Part shown: in pieces, positions 1 through 6,938 of the stretch | Layout: the number at the start of each line of letters is the position of its first letter | Numbering within the stretch: the stretch's first letter is position 1 | Origin: Chitinophaga sp. | GTDB lineage: Bacteria; Bacteroidota; Bacteroidia; Chitinophagales; Chitinophagaceae | Length of the DNA stretch: 64,000 bases | Assembly: GCF_017745275.1 (NCBI RefSeq) | Contig: NZ_JAGHZS010000003.1 | Location: 676,693-740,692 of the forward strand | Direction: 5' to 3' | Notes under the pieces: generated by a model | Told to the model about the DNA's origin: nothing | What the model saw: the letters and a program-made list of their open reading frames with translations, nothing else | Database searches by the model: none | Program-made: the position numbers and the translations under genes

Positions 1-18
1 GGTAAGCATTGTTCATTT

Positions 19-64
19 AAAAAAACAGGCAGGAGTGGTATATCCATTTCCTGCCTGTTTTTTT
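19..64. terminator. Bidirectional intrinsic terminator
   Basis: A perfect 16-bp stem (19-34 pairs with 49-64) with core ACAGGCAGGA and a 14-base loop. It is flanked by seven A on the left and seven T on the right, so it can terminate from either side. It lies 11 bases beyond the stop codon of the leftward PI-PLC gene and probably ends that transcript. Confidence 0.8.
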
Positions 65-75
65 ATGAAGATATG

Positions 76-1041
76 TTAGAAGTTGGTGTTAATGATCAAC
101 GTATTCCTGTCGGCTGCCGCGAAATCCATCGGAATAATACCATACCTGCCGTGTGTGGCGCTGGTAAACCAGGTATTGATCCTTGGATTAATATTGTTGG
201 AAACCGTAGTAATGCTGGGAATACCAAAGATCAGCGATTTATATCCGCTGGTAAAATTGATATATAAAACAGATGAGTTACCGGTTTGGGCTTCAGTCAG
301 CAAATTGGTGATGCCGGTCCATTTGACGTTATTATCAGGCACTACATATTGATCCTGCACCCGTAAGCTGGAGTTGGTGTTATTGATGGAGAAGGTGGTG
401 TTGTCAGCCCAGTTGGTGGCTTCAATGCCTTTAGGTGTGCTGGCGGCGCCGAATCTTCTAAGCAATACAATCTTACCTCTTACGGATCCCAGGTTCGGTA
501 CGGCATCGCCTAAATACCATTTGGAGGGCTGCAGTGCGGTGTAGCTGTCGAATGTTTGTTCAAATGTCCGGGTGTTGTTGGTAGGGTCATATTCTTCTTT
601 TACGCACATCACAATGGTTTCTGACGGATTGGCTGCCAGGAAATCGTAGCAGGCGGTGGTTACATCCGTAAAGTTCAGGTTCTGGTAAATGGAGCCATGG
701 TGAATGGCAAAGGCATCGCCAATGTGGCGGCATCGAATGTCGAGAAAACGGGTACCGGCATCCAATTGTTCGCGGATGCTAAGGTTCTGGCATTTGGCGG
801 TACCACTCACCGGTTCATTCCGGGCGCCGCTGTCGTGCGTACCGGGAATAGACAAGGCGCTCAGGCTGGTGTTGTCTGCAATAGACCCCATCCAGGAAGT
901 GAGAGATACCGTTAACGTGCTGGCAGTAAGGCTGTTTTTGCCTGTTTCAATGCCGCTGGCGGCAGTTGGGTTTACCAGGTCTTTTTTACAGCCAAAAAGG
1001 GAGAACGCGGCTAAAGCCAGAAAGAGGGTTTTCTGTTTCAT
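76..1041 (-). CDS. PI-PLC X-domain lipoprotein (phosphatidylinositol phosphodiesterase-like)
   Basis: 321 residues. The N-terminus is a lipoprotein signal with lipobox LFGC (Cys18), so it is probably anchored to a membrane outside the cytoplasm. The bacterial PI-PLC X-domain signature follows: SIPGTHDSGA with candidate catalytic His69, then the DIRCR strand and AIHHG with the second candidate histidine near 114-115. This family cleaves phosphatidylinositol or GPI-type lipids by intramolecular phosphotransfer without calcium. No Y domain or lectin module is visible. It is a single-gene unit with its own terminator downstream. The family call is firm; the real substrate is unknown. A host-lipid or inositol-phosphate scavenging role is inference only. 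Confidence 0.85.
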   Translation of the reverse strand: MKQKTLFLALAAFSLFGCKKDLVNPTAASGIETGKNSLTASTLTVSLTSWMGSIADNTSLSALSIPGTHDSGARNEPVSGTAKCQNLSIREQLDAGTRFLDIRCRHIGDAFAIHHGSIYQNLNFTDVTTACYDFLAANPSETIVMCVKEEYDPTNNTRTFEQTFDSYTALQPSKWYLGDAVPNLGSVRGKIVLLRRFGAASTPKGIEATNWADNTTFSINNTNSSLRVQDQYVVPDNNVKWTGITNLLTEAQTGNSSVLYINFTSGYKSLIFGIPSITTVSNNINPRINTWFTSATHGRYGIIPMDFAAADRNTLIINTNF

Positions 1042-1153
1042 AGTGGAAAAGGTTTATACTTAAAAATACACCAGAAGAGGTGTTATTCATAGCAGTGAGA
1101 ATTAATTCTTCATGAACACTTTCACTGCTCCACTATTTCCGTTCTCTTTCCTT

Positions 1154-2008
1154 CTATGCTACTGTAAGGGTCGCCAGTTTATCCGGATCCACGATGTTAC
1201 TCACCTGGAATATTTTGCCGTCTTCTGCGGATACACCAAGCACCTGGCAGGCCACCAGTTGCGTATCGTTGTAGTAAAGTAATGCCGGCTGGTGATTGAT
1301 TTCAGAAAACTGAACGCGGAAACCGGCATCGTATTTCTCGTAGATATAGCGCAACAGTGCTGCCACTTCTTCCAAACCTATAGCTATCTTTTTCACCACG
1401 TTCATCCTGGTGCCACCATCTGCAAAGAAGGTCACATCTTTGGATAGTAAGCTTTCCAATACCTGTGTATCGCGACTTCTGATAGCATGAATAAAATTAT
1501 TCAGTATATCGGAAGGTACTTTTTGCCGGTTACTTACGGGTTTGGATTCGTTTAGCCGTGTGCGTGCGCGGCTTAATAATTTGCGGGATCCTTCAATGGT
1601 AATGCCCAGTACATCGGCAATTTCTTCATGTGCATAGCCAAAACTTTCTTTCAGGATGAATACAGCCCGCTCTTTGGGGCTGAGTTGCTCCAGCAGTACC
1701 AGCATAGAGTAGGAAGCGATGTCGTGCAGGTTAATATTGGTGTCGGCGCTTTCCGTAGCTACCGGTTCCGGCAGCCACACATCTCCCAGTTTCAGTTGTT
1801 TTTTCTTTTGTTTGATATATAACGCCTGGTTGATGACACTTTTAATCAGGTAGTTTTTCTCATTTTCTATATGCGTTTTATCAGTGGCCAGGTAGTTATA
1901 CAATACGTCCTGTATCGCGTCTTTCGCGTCTTCTACTGCACCTAAAATATTATAGGCGTATGGAAATAAGATAGTCTGATAATCTTTCAAAACAAATAAT
2001 TTAAGCAA
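1154..2008 (-). CDS. ECF41-type RNA polymerase sigma factor with SnoaL-like C-terminus
   Basis: 284 residues. Region 2 lies around residues 5-70 (ILGAVEDAKDAIQDV), followed by the WLPEP linker motif typical of ECF41 sigma factors. Region 4 is around 105-155 (LSPKERAVFILKE, then an HTH ending RKLLSRARTRL). The last 110 residues match the SnoaL/NTF2-like extension that in ECF41 proteins regulates activity in cis in place of an anti-sigma factor. No ATG or GTG fits: the only starts are TTG at 2008 or TTG at 1990. The preceding in-frame codons are ATA and TAG, the latter being the stop of the small membrane gene upstream. The two are therefore in one frame and probably coupled by termination-reinitiation. 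The usual ECF41 partners (carboxymuconolactone decarboxylase or oxidoreductase genes) are absent. Confidence 0.85.
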   Translation of the reverse strand: MLKLFVLKDYQTILFPYAYNILGAVEDAKDAIQDVLYNYLATDKTHIENEKNYLIKSVINQALYIKQKKKQLKLGDVWLPEPVATESADTNINLHDIASYSMLVLLEQLSPKERAVFILKESFGYAHEEIADVLGITIEGSRKLLSRARTRLNESKPVSNRQKVPSDILNNFIHAIRSRDTQVLESLLSKDVTFFADGGTRMNVVKKIAIGLEEVAALLRYIYEKYDAGFRVQFSEINHQPALLYYNDTQLVACQVLGVSAEDGKIFQVSNIVDPDKLATLTVA

Positions 2009-2011
2009 TAT

Positions 2012-2257
2012 CTATTTGAACCAATTGGCCAGTAACCTGGTGTAAAACGGCACAATGATATAGAATACTGTGGGAACAATGATAATTGTTAGCAAAAAGG
2101 TTCTTGCTACCAGCGGCAACAACATCAACAGGTCGCCAAACAGGTAAAAAGTAATGGTAATGAGTGGGAAGATGGCCAGCCAGATGATGAAGGCCATTTT
2201 ATGCTGATGATGTTTGCTGGTGCCTGGAGAAGAAATCTGCTGTTCCATTATAGTCAT
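2012..2257 (-). CDS. Small membrane protein resembling the membrane tail of COG3224 ABM proteins
   Basis: 81 residues from ATG 2257; an alternative ATG is at 2248. It has a polar N-terminus of about 20 residues and then two hydrophobic helices (about 28-50 and 57-75) containing FPLITITFYLFGDLL and IIVPTVFYIIVPF. From memory this pattern (W-L-x-I-F/Y-P-L-I, then P-x-x-x-x-x-x-x-P-x-x-T-R-L-L) resembles the C-terminal membrane part of antibiotic-biosynthesis-monooxygenase-like COG3224 proteins, but the ABM domain is missing here. The stop codon TAG sits three bases before the TTG start of the ECF sigma gene, in the same frame. The longer reading from TTG 2329 has an unlikely N-terminus and was not chosen. 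Function unknown. Confidence 0.6.
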   Translation of the reverse strand: MTIMEQQISSPGTSKHHQHKMAFIIWLAIFPLITITFYLFGDLLMLLPLVARTFLLTIIIVPTVFYIIVPFYTRLLANWFK

Positions 2258-2433
2258 TTTTGGTTTTAAATATTTGATTAACGTTAATAAGAGTGGAAAC
2301 TGCAGCAAAACGTGACAAGAAGTGGCCATTTTTTGTAAATCATTTGTTAATCACGTTACCTTCTGAACCCCGAAACAGTATCCTGGGCAGAAATTTTTTC
2401 TTTTGACAGATAATCGAACATAATTATCTGCGC

Positions 2434-3306
2434 ATGAAAAAACTCTTGGCCCTCATTATCTGCACCCTAACAATATTGGGTATCCGCGTAAAAGCACAGG
2501 AAACAAGACCACTCTATAAAGATTCTATTCCCAACAGCATCGGCAAGTTAGCACCGGAAAATATGCCCAATATCAGGATTTACAAACCTGAAAAGCCCAA
2601 TGGCACCGGCATTATCATTTTCCCCGGTGGCGCCTACGCCTTCCTGGCCATCGATGAGGAAGGCTATAAAATAGCAGAAGCGTTTGCTGCAAAAGGAGTG
2701 ACGGCTTTCGTGGTAAAATACCGCCTCCCTTCAGACGCTACCATGCGTGATAAAAGTATGGGCCCGCTACAGGATGCCCAGCAAGCCATCAAACTGGTGA
2801 GAATGAACGCCGCGGAATGGGGAATAGATCCGCATAAAATCGGGATTGCCGGCTATTCAGCCGGAGGACACCTGGCATCTACGCTGGGTACACACAGTGC
2901 CAGGAGCTATATTCCTAACAAAGAGAAAACAGATTTGCGACCGGATTTTATGATCCTCGTATATGCCGTTATCAGCATGCACAAGGAATTGACTCATGTA
3001 GGTTCCATGATGGGCCTGTTGGGCGACAATCCTTCCGCGGAAAAAGTTGCCTTTTTTTCCAATGAAGAATGGGTGAATAACAATACGCCCCCTGCTTATA
3101 TTACCCATGCTAACGATGATGGGGTAGTCAGCGCCAACAACGCCATGGTATTCTACCAGGCTATGCTGAAAGGTGGTATACCGGCCGAATTACATCTATA
3201 CCCTGCCGGTAACCACGGATTTACCCAACGGTTACCCGTATACGAATGGCTCGATCCTATGATCTGGTGGATGAAAAGAGGGGGCTGGTTACCCAATACC
3301 CCCTGA
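2434..3306 (+). CDS. Exported alpha/beta hydrolase (BD-FAE / acetylxylan esterase-like)
   Basis: 290 residues. A signal peptide (MKKLLALIIC start, cleavage near AQE, residues 21-23) places it in the periplasm or outside. The fold signature is clear: oxyanion segment FPGGAY at about 63-68, nucleophile elbow GYSAG with Ser142, an Asp in HANDDGVVSANNA, and catalytic His in GNHGF near the C-terminus. This branch (BD-FAE/esterase-lipase, COG0657) usually removes acetyl or feruloyl groups from plant polysaccharides. It stands alone; the next gene converges with only a 7-base gap. The substrate cannot be read from the sequence. Confidence 0.85.
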   Translation: MKKLLALIICTLTILGIRVKAQETRPLYKDSIPNSIGKLAPENMPNIRIYKPEKPNGTGIIIFPGGAYAFLAIDEEGYKIAEAFAAKGVTAFVVKYRLPSDATMRDKSMGPLQDAQQAIKLVRMNAAEWGIDPHKIGIAGYSAGGHLASTLGTHSARSYIPNKEKTDLRPDFMILVYAVISMHKELTHVGSMMGLLGDNPSAEKVAFFSNEEWVNNNTPPAYITHANDDGVVSANNAMVFYQAMLKGGIPAELHLYPAGNHGFTQRLPVYEWLDPMIWWMKRGGWLPNTP

Positions 3307-3313
3307 TATTGAG

Positions 3314-4417
3314 TCATGGCATAGCAGCGTGAACAGGTGGCGGAGGCACGGGAGGCTTCGAATGAAGTAACTTCAACAGCGGACGTTCTACTTTCTGATA
3401 GAACAAAATTCCTGCGCCTACCGCCAGCGCCATATGTACGAAGATGGATAGATCCGGATTCCAGAAAAATCCAGTCTGGATATATACCTGCGTAAGAATA
3501 TAAAATAACGTGTAGTGTGTAAGATAAATAGAGTAAGACGCATCTCCTACCAGGAGCCAGAAACGATTGTTCCACAACTTCACCAGCACCCCTTTTTTCT
3601 CGAGGAAAATACCACCCGCCAGGATACAGGCACTGGGTAAGCCCCAGAGCAATACCCGTTTTAAACTGCCGCTGCCACTGGTAACACTGCCCAGTTCAGA
3701 GATGTTCCCGAATCCATGTAAAATATTATATACATACCCACCGATGCCCAGCACCAGCAGCAATGCGGCCACACCTGTCGGTATTTTGGCGCGTTGGTAT
3801 AACCAGTAAATAACAACACCGGAAAGAAATTCCAGCATAATAGGATTGGTGTAAAATATAACGCGGAAGTCTTGTGGATGTATCAGCTGGCCAAGCAGCA
3901 CCAGCGCAGGAATAACAAGTAACAGCAATAAAGCTTTATTTTTTACACGGAGTAAAATCAATCCGAAAAATAATACATAAAACCACCACTCAAAGCTGAG
4001 TGACCAACCCACTACCAGCATAGGTGCCAGCCATTTCTGCGAATTCAATACCGGCAACATAAAAATGGTATCCCGCAATGAATTTAATACAGCAATTACC
4101 GGGAAAAATTTGTCGAATACACAAAACATGACCATGAATAGCAGGCTGGCCACATAATAAATAGGATTAATCCTCAGGAAGCGCTTCTTCAGAAAATCCA
4201 CACCATCTCTTATACCAAAGTAACTATTGGCCACATAACTGATAATAAAGCCCGATATCGCGAAGAACAGGTCCACCCCAATGGCGCCAAAGTTTTCCAG
4301 GAAATAGAATTTTTGTTGATGCGATACGGAAAATGCTTCCTGTGTATCAATAGCGTGTACGTGAACAACCAAAAGTACTGCTATGGCTCGTAAGAACTGA
4401 ATGCTGTTAATCTTCAT
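3314..4417 (-). CDS. Acyltransferase 3 family membrane protein (OafA/YrhL-like)
   Basis: 367 residues, about ten hydrophobic helices. The N-terminus has the family signature: INSIQFLRAIAVLLVVHVHA with the conserved R and H, then GVDLFFAISGFIIS. Further on, GWSLSFEWWFYVLFF is the second conserved block. The C-terminal tail is Pro-rich (KPPVPPPPVH). Such enzymes transfer acetyl or other acyl groups to surface sugars or lipids from a cytoplasmic acyl donor. No glycan-synthesis genes are adjacent, so the acceptor is unknown. The start at ATG 4417 gives a normal family N-terminus. Confidence 0.9.
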   Translation of the reverse strand: MKINSIQFLRAIAVLLVVHVHAIDTQEAFSVSHQQKFYFLENFGAIGVDLFFAISGFIISYVANSYFGIRDGVDFLKKRFLRINPIYYVASLLFMVMFCVFDKFFPVIAVLNSLRDTIFMLPVLNSQKWLAPMLVVGWSLSFEWWFYVLFFGLILLRVKNKALLLLLVIPALVLLGQLIHPQDFRVIFYTNPIMLEFLSGVVIYWLYQRAKIPTGVAALLLVLGIGGYVYNILHGFGNISELGSVTSGSGSLKRVLLWGLPSACILAGGIFLEKKGVLVKLWNNRFWLLVGDASYSIYLTHYTLFYILTQVYIQTGFFWNPDLSIFVHMALAVGAGILFYQKVERPLLKLLHSKPPVPPPPVHAAMP

Positions 4418-4523
4418 AAAATGGGATACTGATTGAGGGTAATGGATTGTAACGCCGGCACTTTAATGTATAAAGCAAATTAATGAAGCCCGCTGTAACT
4501 ACACCTCAGTCAGCAGATCCCGG

Positions 4524-5063
4524 TTAATAGCGTTTAACCCACTCTTCCCGGCTGATCCTAAACCAGTTAACTAATACGCCTTCCTGGTAAAAAGTACCAT
4601 CCATGGTCAGCCCGGTTTTTTGCAATACCCGGTTGGAAGCTATATTGGCTGCATCCGCCCAGGCATAAATCATATCCGGCTTCAACCGGGTAAAACCATA
4701 TTGGAGTGCGGCAATAGTGCATTCAGTGGCATATCCCTTACCCCAGTAATCTTTGATAAAACGATACCCTACATCGTAATAATTGACATGGTTATTTGTA
4801 GGTGTGGTAACGAACTTTAGCCCCGCCCAGCCTATAAATTCATTGCTTTCTTTTTCAATCACCGCCCATCTGCCTATGCCATTGTCTTTGTATTGCTGCC
4901 GGATAAATTGGATACTTTCCCGGGCTTCTTCAATGGTTTTAATAGGATGTCCTCCCAGGTAGCGGTGTACCTCCGGATCGGAATCAAGTGCAAACATGCC
5001 CGGGGCATCAGCCGGAATCAGCTCCCGCAGAATCAATCGGGCAGTAGATGCAAATATTTCCAT
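4524..5063 (-). CDS. GNAT N-acetyltransferase, RimJ/RimL type
   Basis: 179 residues. The arrangement is that of the Acetyltransf_3 (RimJ/RimL) branch: TARLILREL at the N-terminus, GWAGLKF as strand beta4, and acetyl-CoA loop YWGKGYATEC (Q/R-x-x-G-x-G/A pattern). It then has AWADAANIASNRVLQKTGL, the usual N-x-x-S-x-x-x-x-x-K-x-G-F/L motif. It probably acetylates a protein N-terminus, an amine antibiotic or another small amine in the cytoplasm. It lies downstream of the AraC-type gene on the same strand with a 66-base gap. Nothing identifies the acceptor. Confidence 0.85.
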   Translation of the reverse strand: MEIFASTARLILRELIPADAPGMFALDSDPEVHRYLGGHPIKTIEEARESIQFIRQQYKDNGIGRWAVIEKESNEFIGWAGLKFVTTPTNNHVNYYDVGYRFIKDYWGKGYATECTIAALQYGFTRLKPDMIYAWADAANIASNRVLQKTGLTMDGTFYQEGVLVNWFRISREEWVKRY

Positions 5064-5129
5064 ACAATCGTTCCTTTATTGAAGGCCCAATTTAATGGAA
5101 TGGGCGCATATGGCCACTGGAAAAAACGG

Positions 5130-5948
5130 TTACTTGTTGGGTTTCAGGAGGAAATTAGCGGAAAGGTCAGTTGATTTTTTCTGAAACTGGTTAGGGGAAA
5201 TACCCGCAAACTCTTTGAAGGCGCGGATATAATGGGATTGATCTGCATAGTCGTTTTCGAAAGCAATATCTGATAACTTGCTGAACTTATTGCTCCGCAA
5301 TTGCGCCAGTGAATTTTGAAAACGGCATATCCGGGAAAATAATTTGGGAGAGATACCTACGCCTTGTTTGAACCGGCGCTCAAAACTTCTTTCCGTTAAC
5401 TGCAACTGTTCCTGGAGGTCTTTCAGTGATATGCTGCCGTTGGATTGAATAATCTGGTCCAATGCAAATTGCGTGATATCATCCGCCGCTGATTCATTCT
5501 TGTTAATTTGCTTAAACAGGAATGCCGCAATCACATCAATTTTCCCGCTTAAAGAAGGGGTTTCCAATAATTTTTCGGCAAGACTGAAATCTTTGGTGAC
5601 CGACAGCAAATCCAGGTCCATACAGGTGTTGGTCAACTCATCCGCGTTTAACCTGAAAATAGATTTCAACGCATTCGGATAACAACAAACACCAATGGAA
5701 TAAAATGCACCGGTTAACTGCATCTCTGTATACTTAGTGGTTTGACCGTACAGCAACTGATCCGGCAATTGTTTATCGTTCAGGAGAAAAGTAGTATCTG
5801 CCGATTGCTGGAACATCAAGCCCGGACAGCCATCCGCCATTGGTCCGAAGATATGCGGTGCATCTCCGGTACCATTACCTTCCAAAGTCCAGAAATAACG
5901 GACATGGTTTTTAAGATATATTGGCGGCGGTATTTCCTGGTACTTCAT
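5130..5948 (-). CDS. AraC-family transcriptional regulator (DUF6597-like N-domain)
   Basis: 272 residues. The N-terminal about 110 residues (YLKNHVRYFWTLEG...) match the sensor domain common in Bacteroidota AraC regulators (DUF6597). The C-terminal about 100 residues carry two HTHs: ISLKDLQEQLQLTERSFERR with FKQGVGISPKLFSRI, then LSDIAFENDYADQSHYIRAF with AGISPNQF. The gene is divergent from the SAM-hydrolase/TonB receptor pair, with 67 bases between the start codons, so it is a plausible regulator of that pair. The signal it senses is unknown. Confidence 0.85.
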   Translation of the reverse strand: MKYQEIPPPIYLKNHVRYFWTLEGNGTGDAPHIFGPMADGCPGLMFQQSADTTFLLNDKQLPDQLLYGQTTKYTEMQLTGAFYSIGVCCYPNALKSIFRLNADELTNTCMDLDLLSVTKDFSLAEKLLETPSLSGKIDVIAAFLFKQINKNESAADDITQFALDQIIQSNGSISLKDLQEQLQLTERSFERRFKQGVGISPKLFSRICRFQNSLAQLRSNKFSKLSDIAFENDYADQSHYIRAFKEFAGISPNQFQKKSTDLSANFLLKPNK

Positions 5949-5990
5949 ACCTTCAAGGTAACAATTTTTACTGATTTACTTATAATCTAC

Positions 5991-5998
5991 TATTTTTG
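5991..5998 (+). promoter_or_regulatory. Candidate -7 promoter element of the SAM-hydrolase gene
   Basis: TATTTTTG fits the Bacteroidota -7 consensus TAnnTTTG and lies 17 bases before ATG 6016, in the divergent gap with the AraC gene. It is also the loop of a small inverted repeat (TCTAC ... GTAGA, 5986-6000). No clean TTTG -33 box is present; only T-rich sequence occurs at the right distance. Confidence 0.35.
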
Positions 5999-6015
5999 TA
6001 GACTAATTTTTGCCC

Positions 6016-6927
6016 ATGAAGAAAGTATTACACCATTTTATCAGCTGCCTGGTGCTCCTGTTGGTAACCAGCTATGGATTTGCTCAAAACAGAATAGTCG
6101 TTTTTCAATCAGATTTCGGTTTGAAAGATGGCGCCGTTTCCGCTATGAAAGGCGTGGCTTCCGGTGTATCCCCTGATCTGAAACTCTATGACCTTACGCA
6201 CGAAATTCCCGCCTATAACATATGGGAAGCGGCTTATCGCCTGGAACAAACCGTTCCTTACTGGCCGGCAGGAACTGTATTCGTATCTGTAGTAGATCCG
6301 GGCGTAGGTACCAGCCGGAAATCTGTGGTATTAAAAACAAAGAGTGGTCATTTTATCGTGACACCAGACAATGGCACGCTCACCCTGGTAGCAAAGTCAT
6401 TGGGCATTGCAGAAGTCAGGGAAATTGACGAAGCAGTGAATCGCCGCAAGGATTCACAAAAGTCGTATACTTTCCATGGCCGCGATGTATACGCCTATAC
6501 CGGTGCACGCCTGGCCGCAGGTACCATCGGCTTCGAACAGGTAGGCCAGGTTTTACCTTCGCAGGTAGTCGATATCCCTTACCAGGCGGCCGTATTGGAA
6601 GGTGGCAGGCTGAAAGGAAATATCTCTATCCTGGATGTACAATATGGCAATGTATGGACAAATATCACGGCTGACTTAGTGAACCAGCTGGCATTGAAAT
6701 ACGGCGATGTATTACACGTCAATTTCTTCCATAACGGGAAGAAGGTATACGAAACCAACGCCCCCTACAGTCAAACCTTTGGCGCCGTAAAAGTAGGTCA
6801 GCCACTCAGCTACCTGAATAGTTTAATGCAGCTGTCTTTCGCCCTCAACCAGGGAAATTTTGCAGCTACCCATCATATTGGAAGTGGAAGTGAATGGAGT
6901 GTAGAAGTAACCGTTTCACACAAATAA
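6016..6927 (+). CDS. Exported SAM hydroxide adenosyltransferase (DUF62 / SAM hydrolase)
   Basis: 303 residues from ATG 6016; a TTG two codons upstream is less likely. This family splits S-adenosylmethionine with water into adenosine and methionine. Family landmarks are QSDFG (31-35), VDPGVG (93-98), PDNG (117-120) and FHGRDVYA (153-160). Asp94, Arg101 and His154 match the spacing of the Asp-Arg-His triad described for archaeal DUF62 enzymes. Unlike typical cytoplasmic members it starts with a signal peptide (residues 1-24, cleavage after GFAQ), so it should act in the periplasm. The TonB receptor begins 11 bases after its stop, so the two are very probably one operon. The divergent AraC regulator may control them. 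Confidence 0.88.
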   Translation: MKKVLHHFISCLVLLLVTSYGFAQNRIVVFQSDFGLKDGAVSAMKGVASGVSPDLKLYDLTHEIPAYNIWEAAYRLEQTVPYWPAGTVFVSVVDPGVGTSRKSVVLKTKSGHFIVTPDNGTLTLVAKSLGIAEVREIDEAVNRRKDSQKSYTFHGRDVYAYTGARLAAGTIGFEQVGQVLPSQVVDIPYQAAVLEGGRLKGNISILDVQYGNVWTNITADLVNQLALKYGDVLHVNFFHNGKKVYETNAPYSQTFGAVKVGQPLSYLNSLMQLSFALNQGNFAATHHIGSGSEWSVEVTVSHK

Positions 6928-6938
6928 TAATACTGCTG

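Noticed and set aside
6894..6938. Longer start of the TonB receptor
   Set aside because: It would overlap the SAM-hydrolase gene and place non-signal residues before a perfect signal peptide at 6939.
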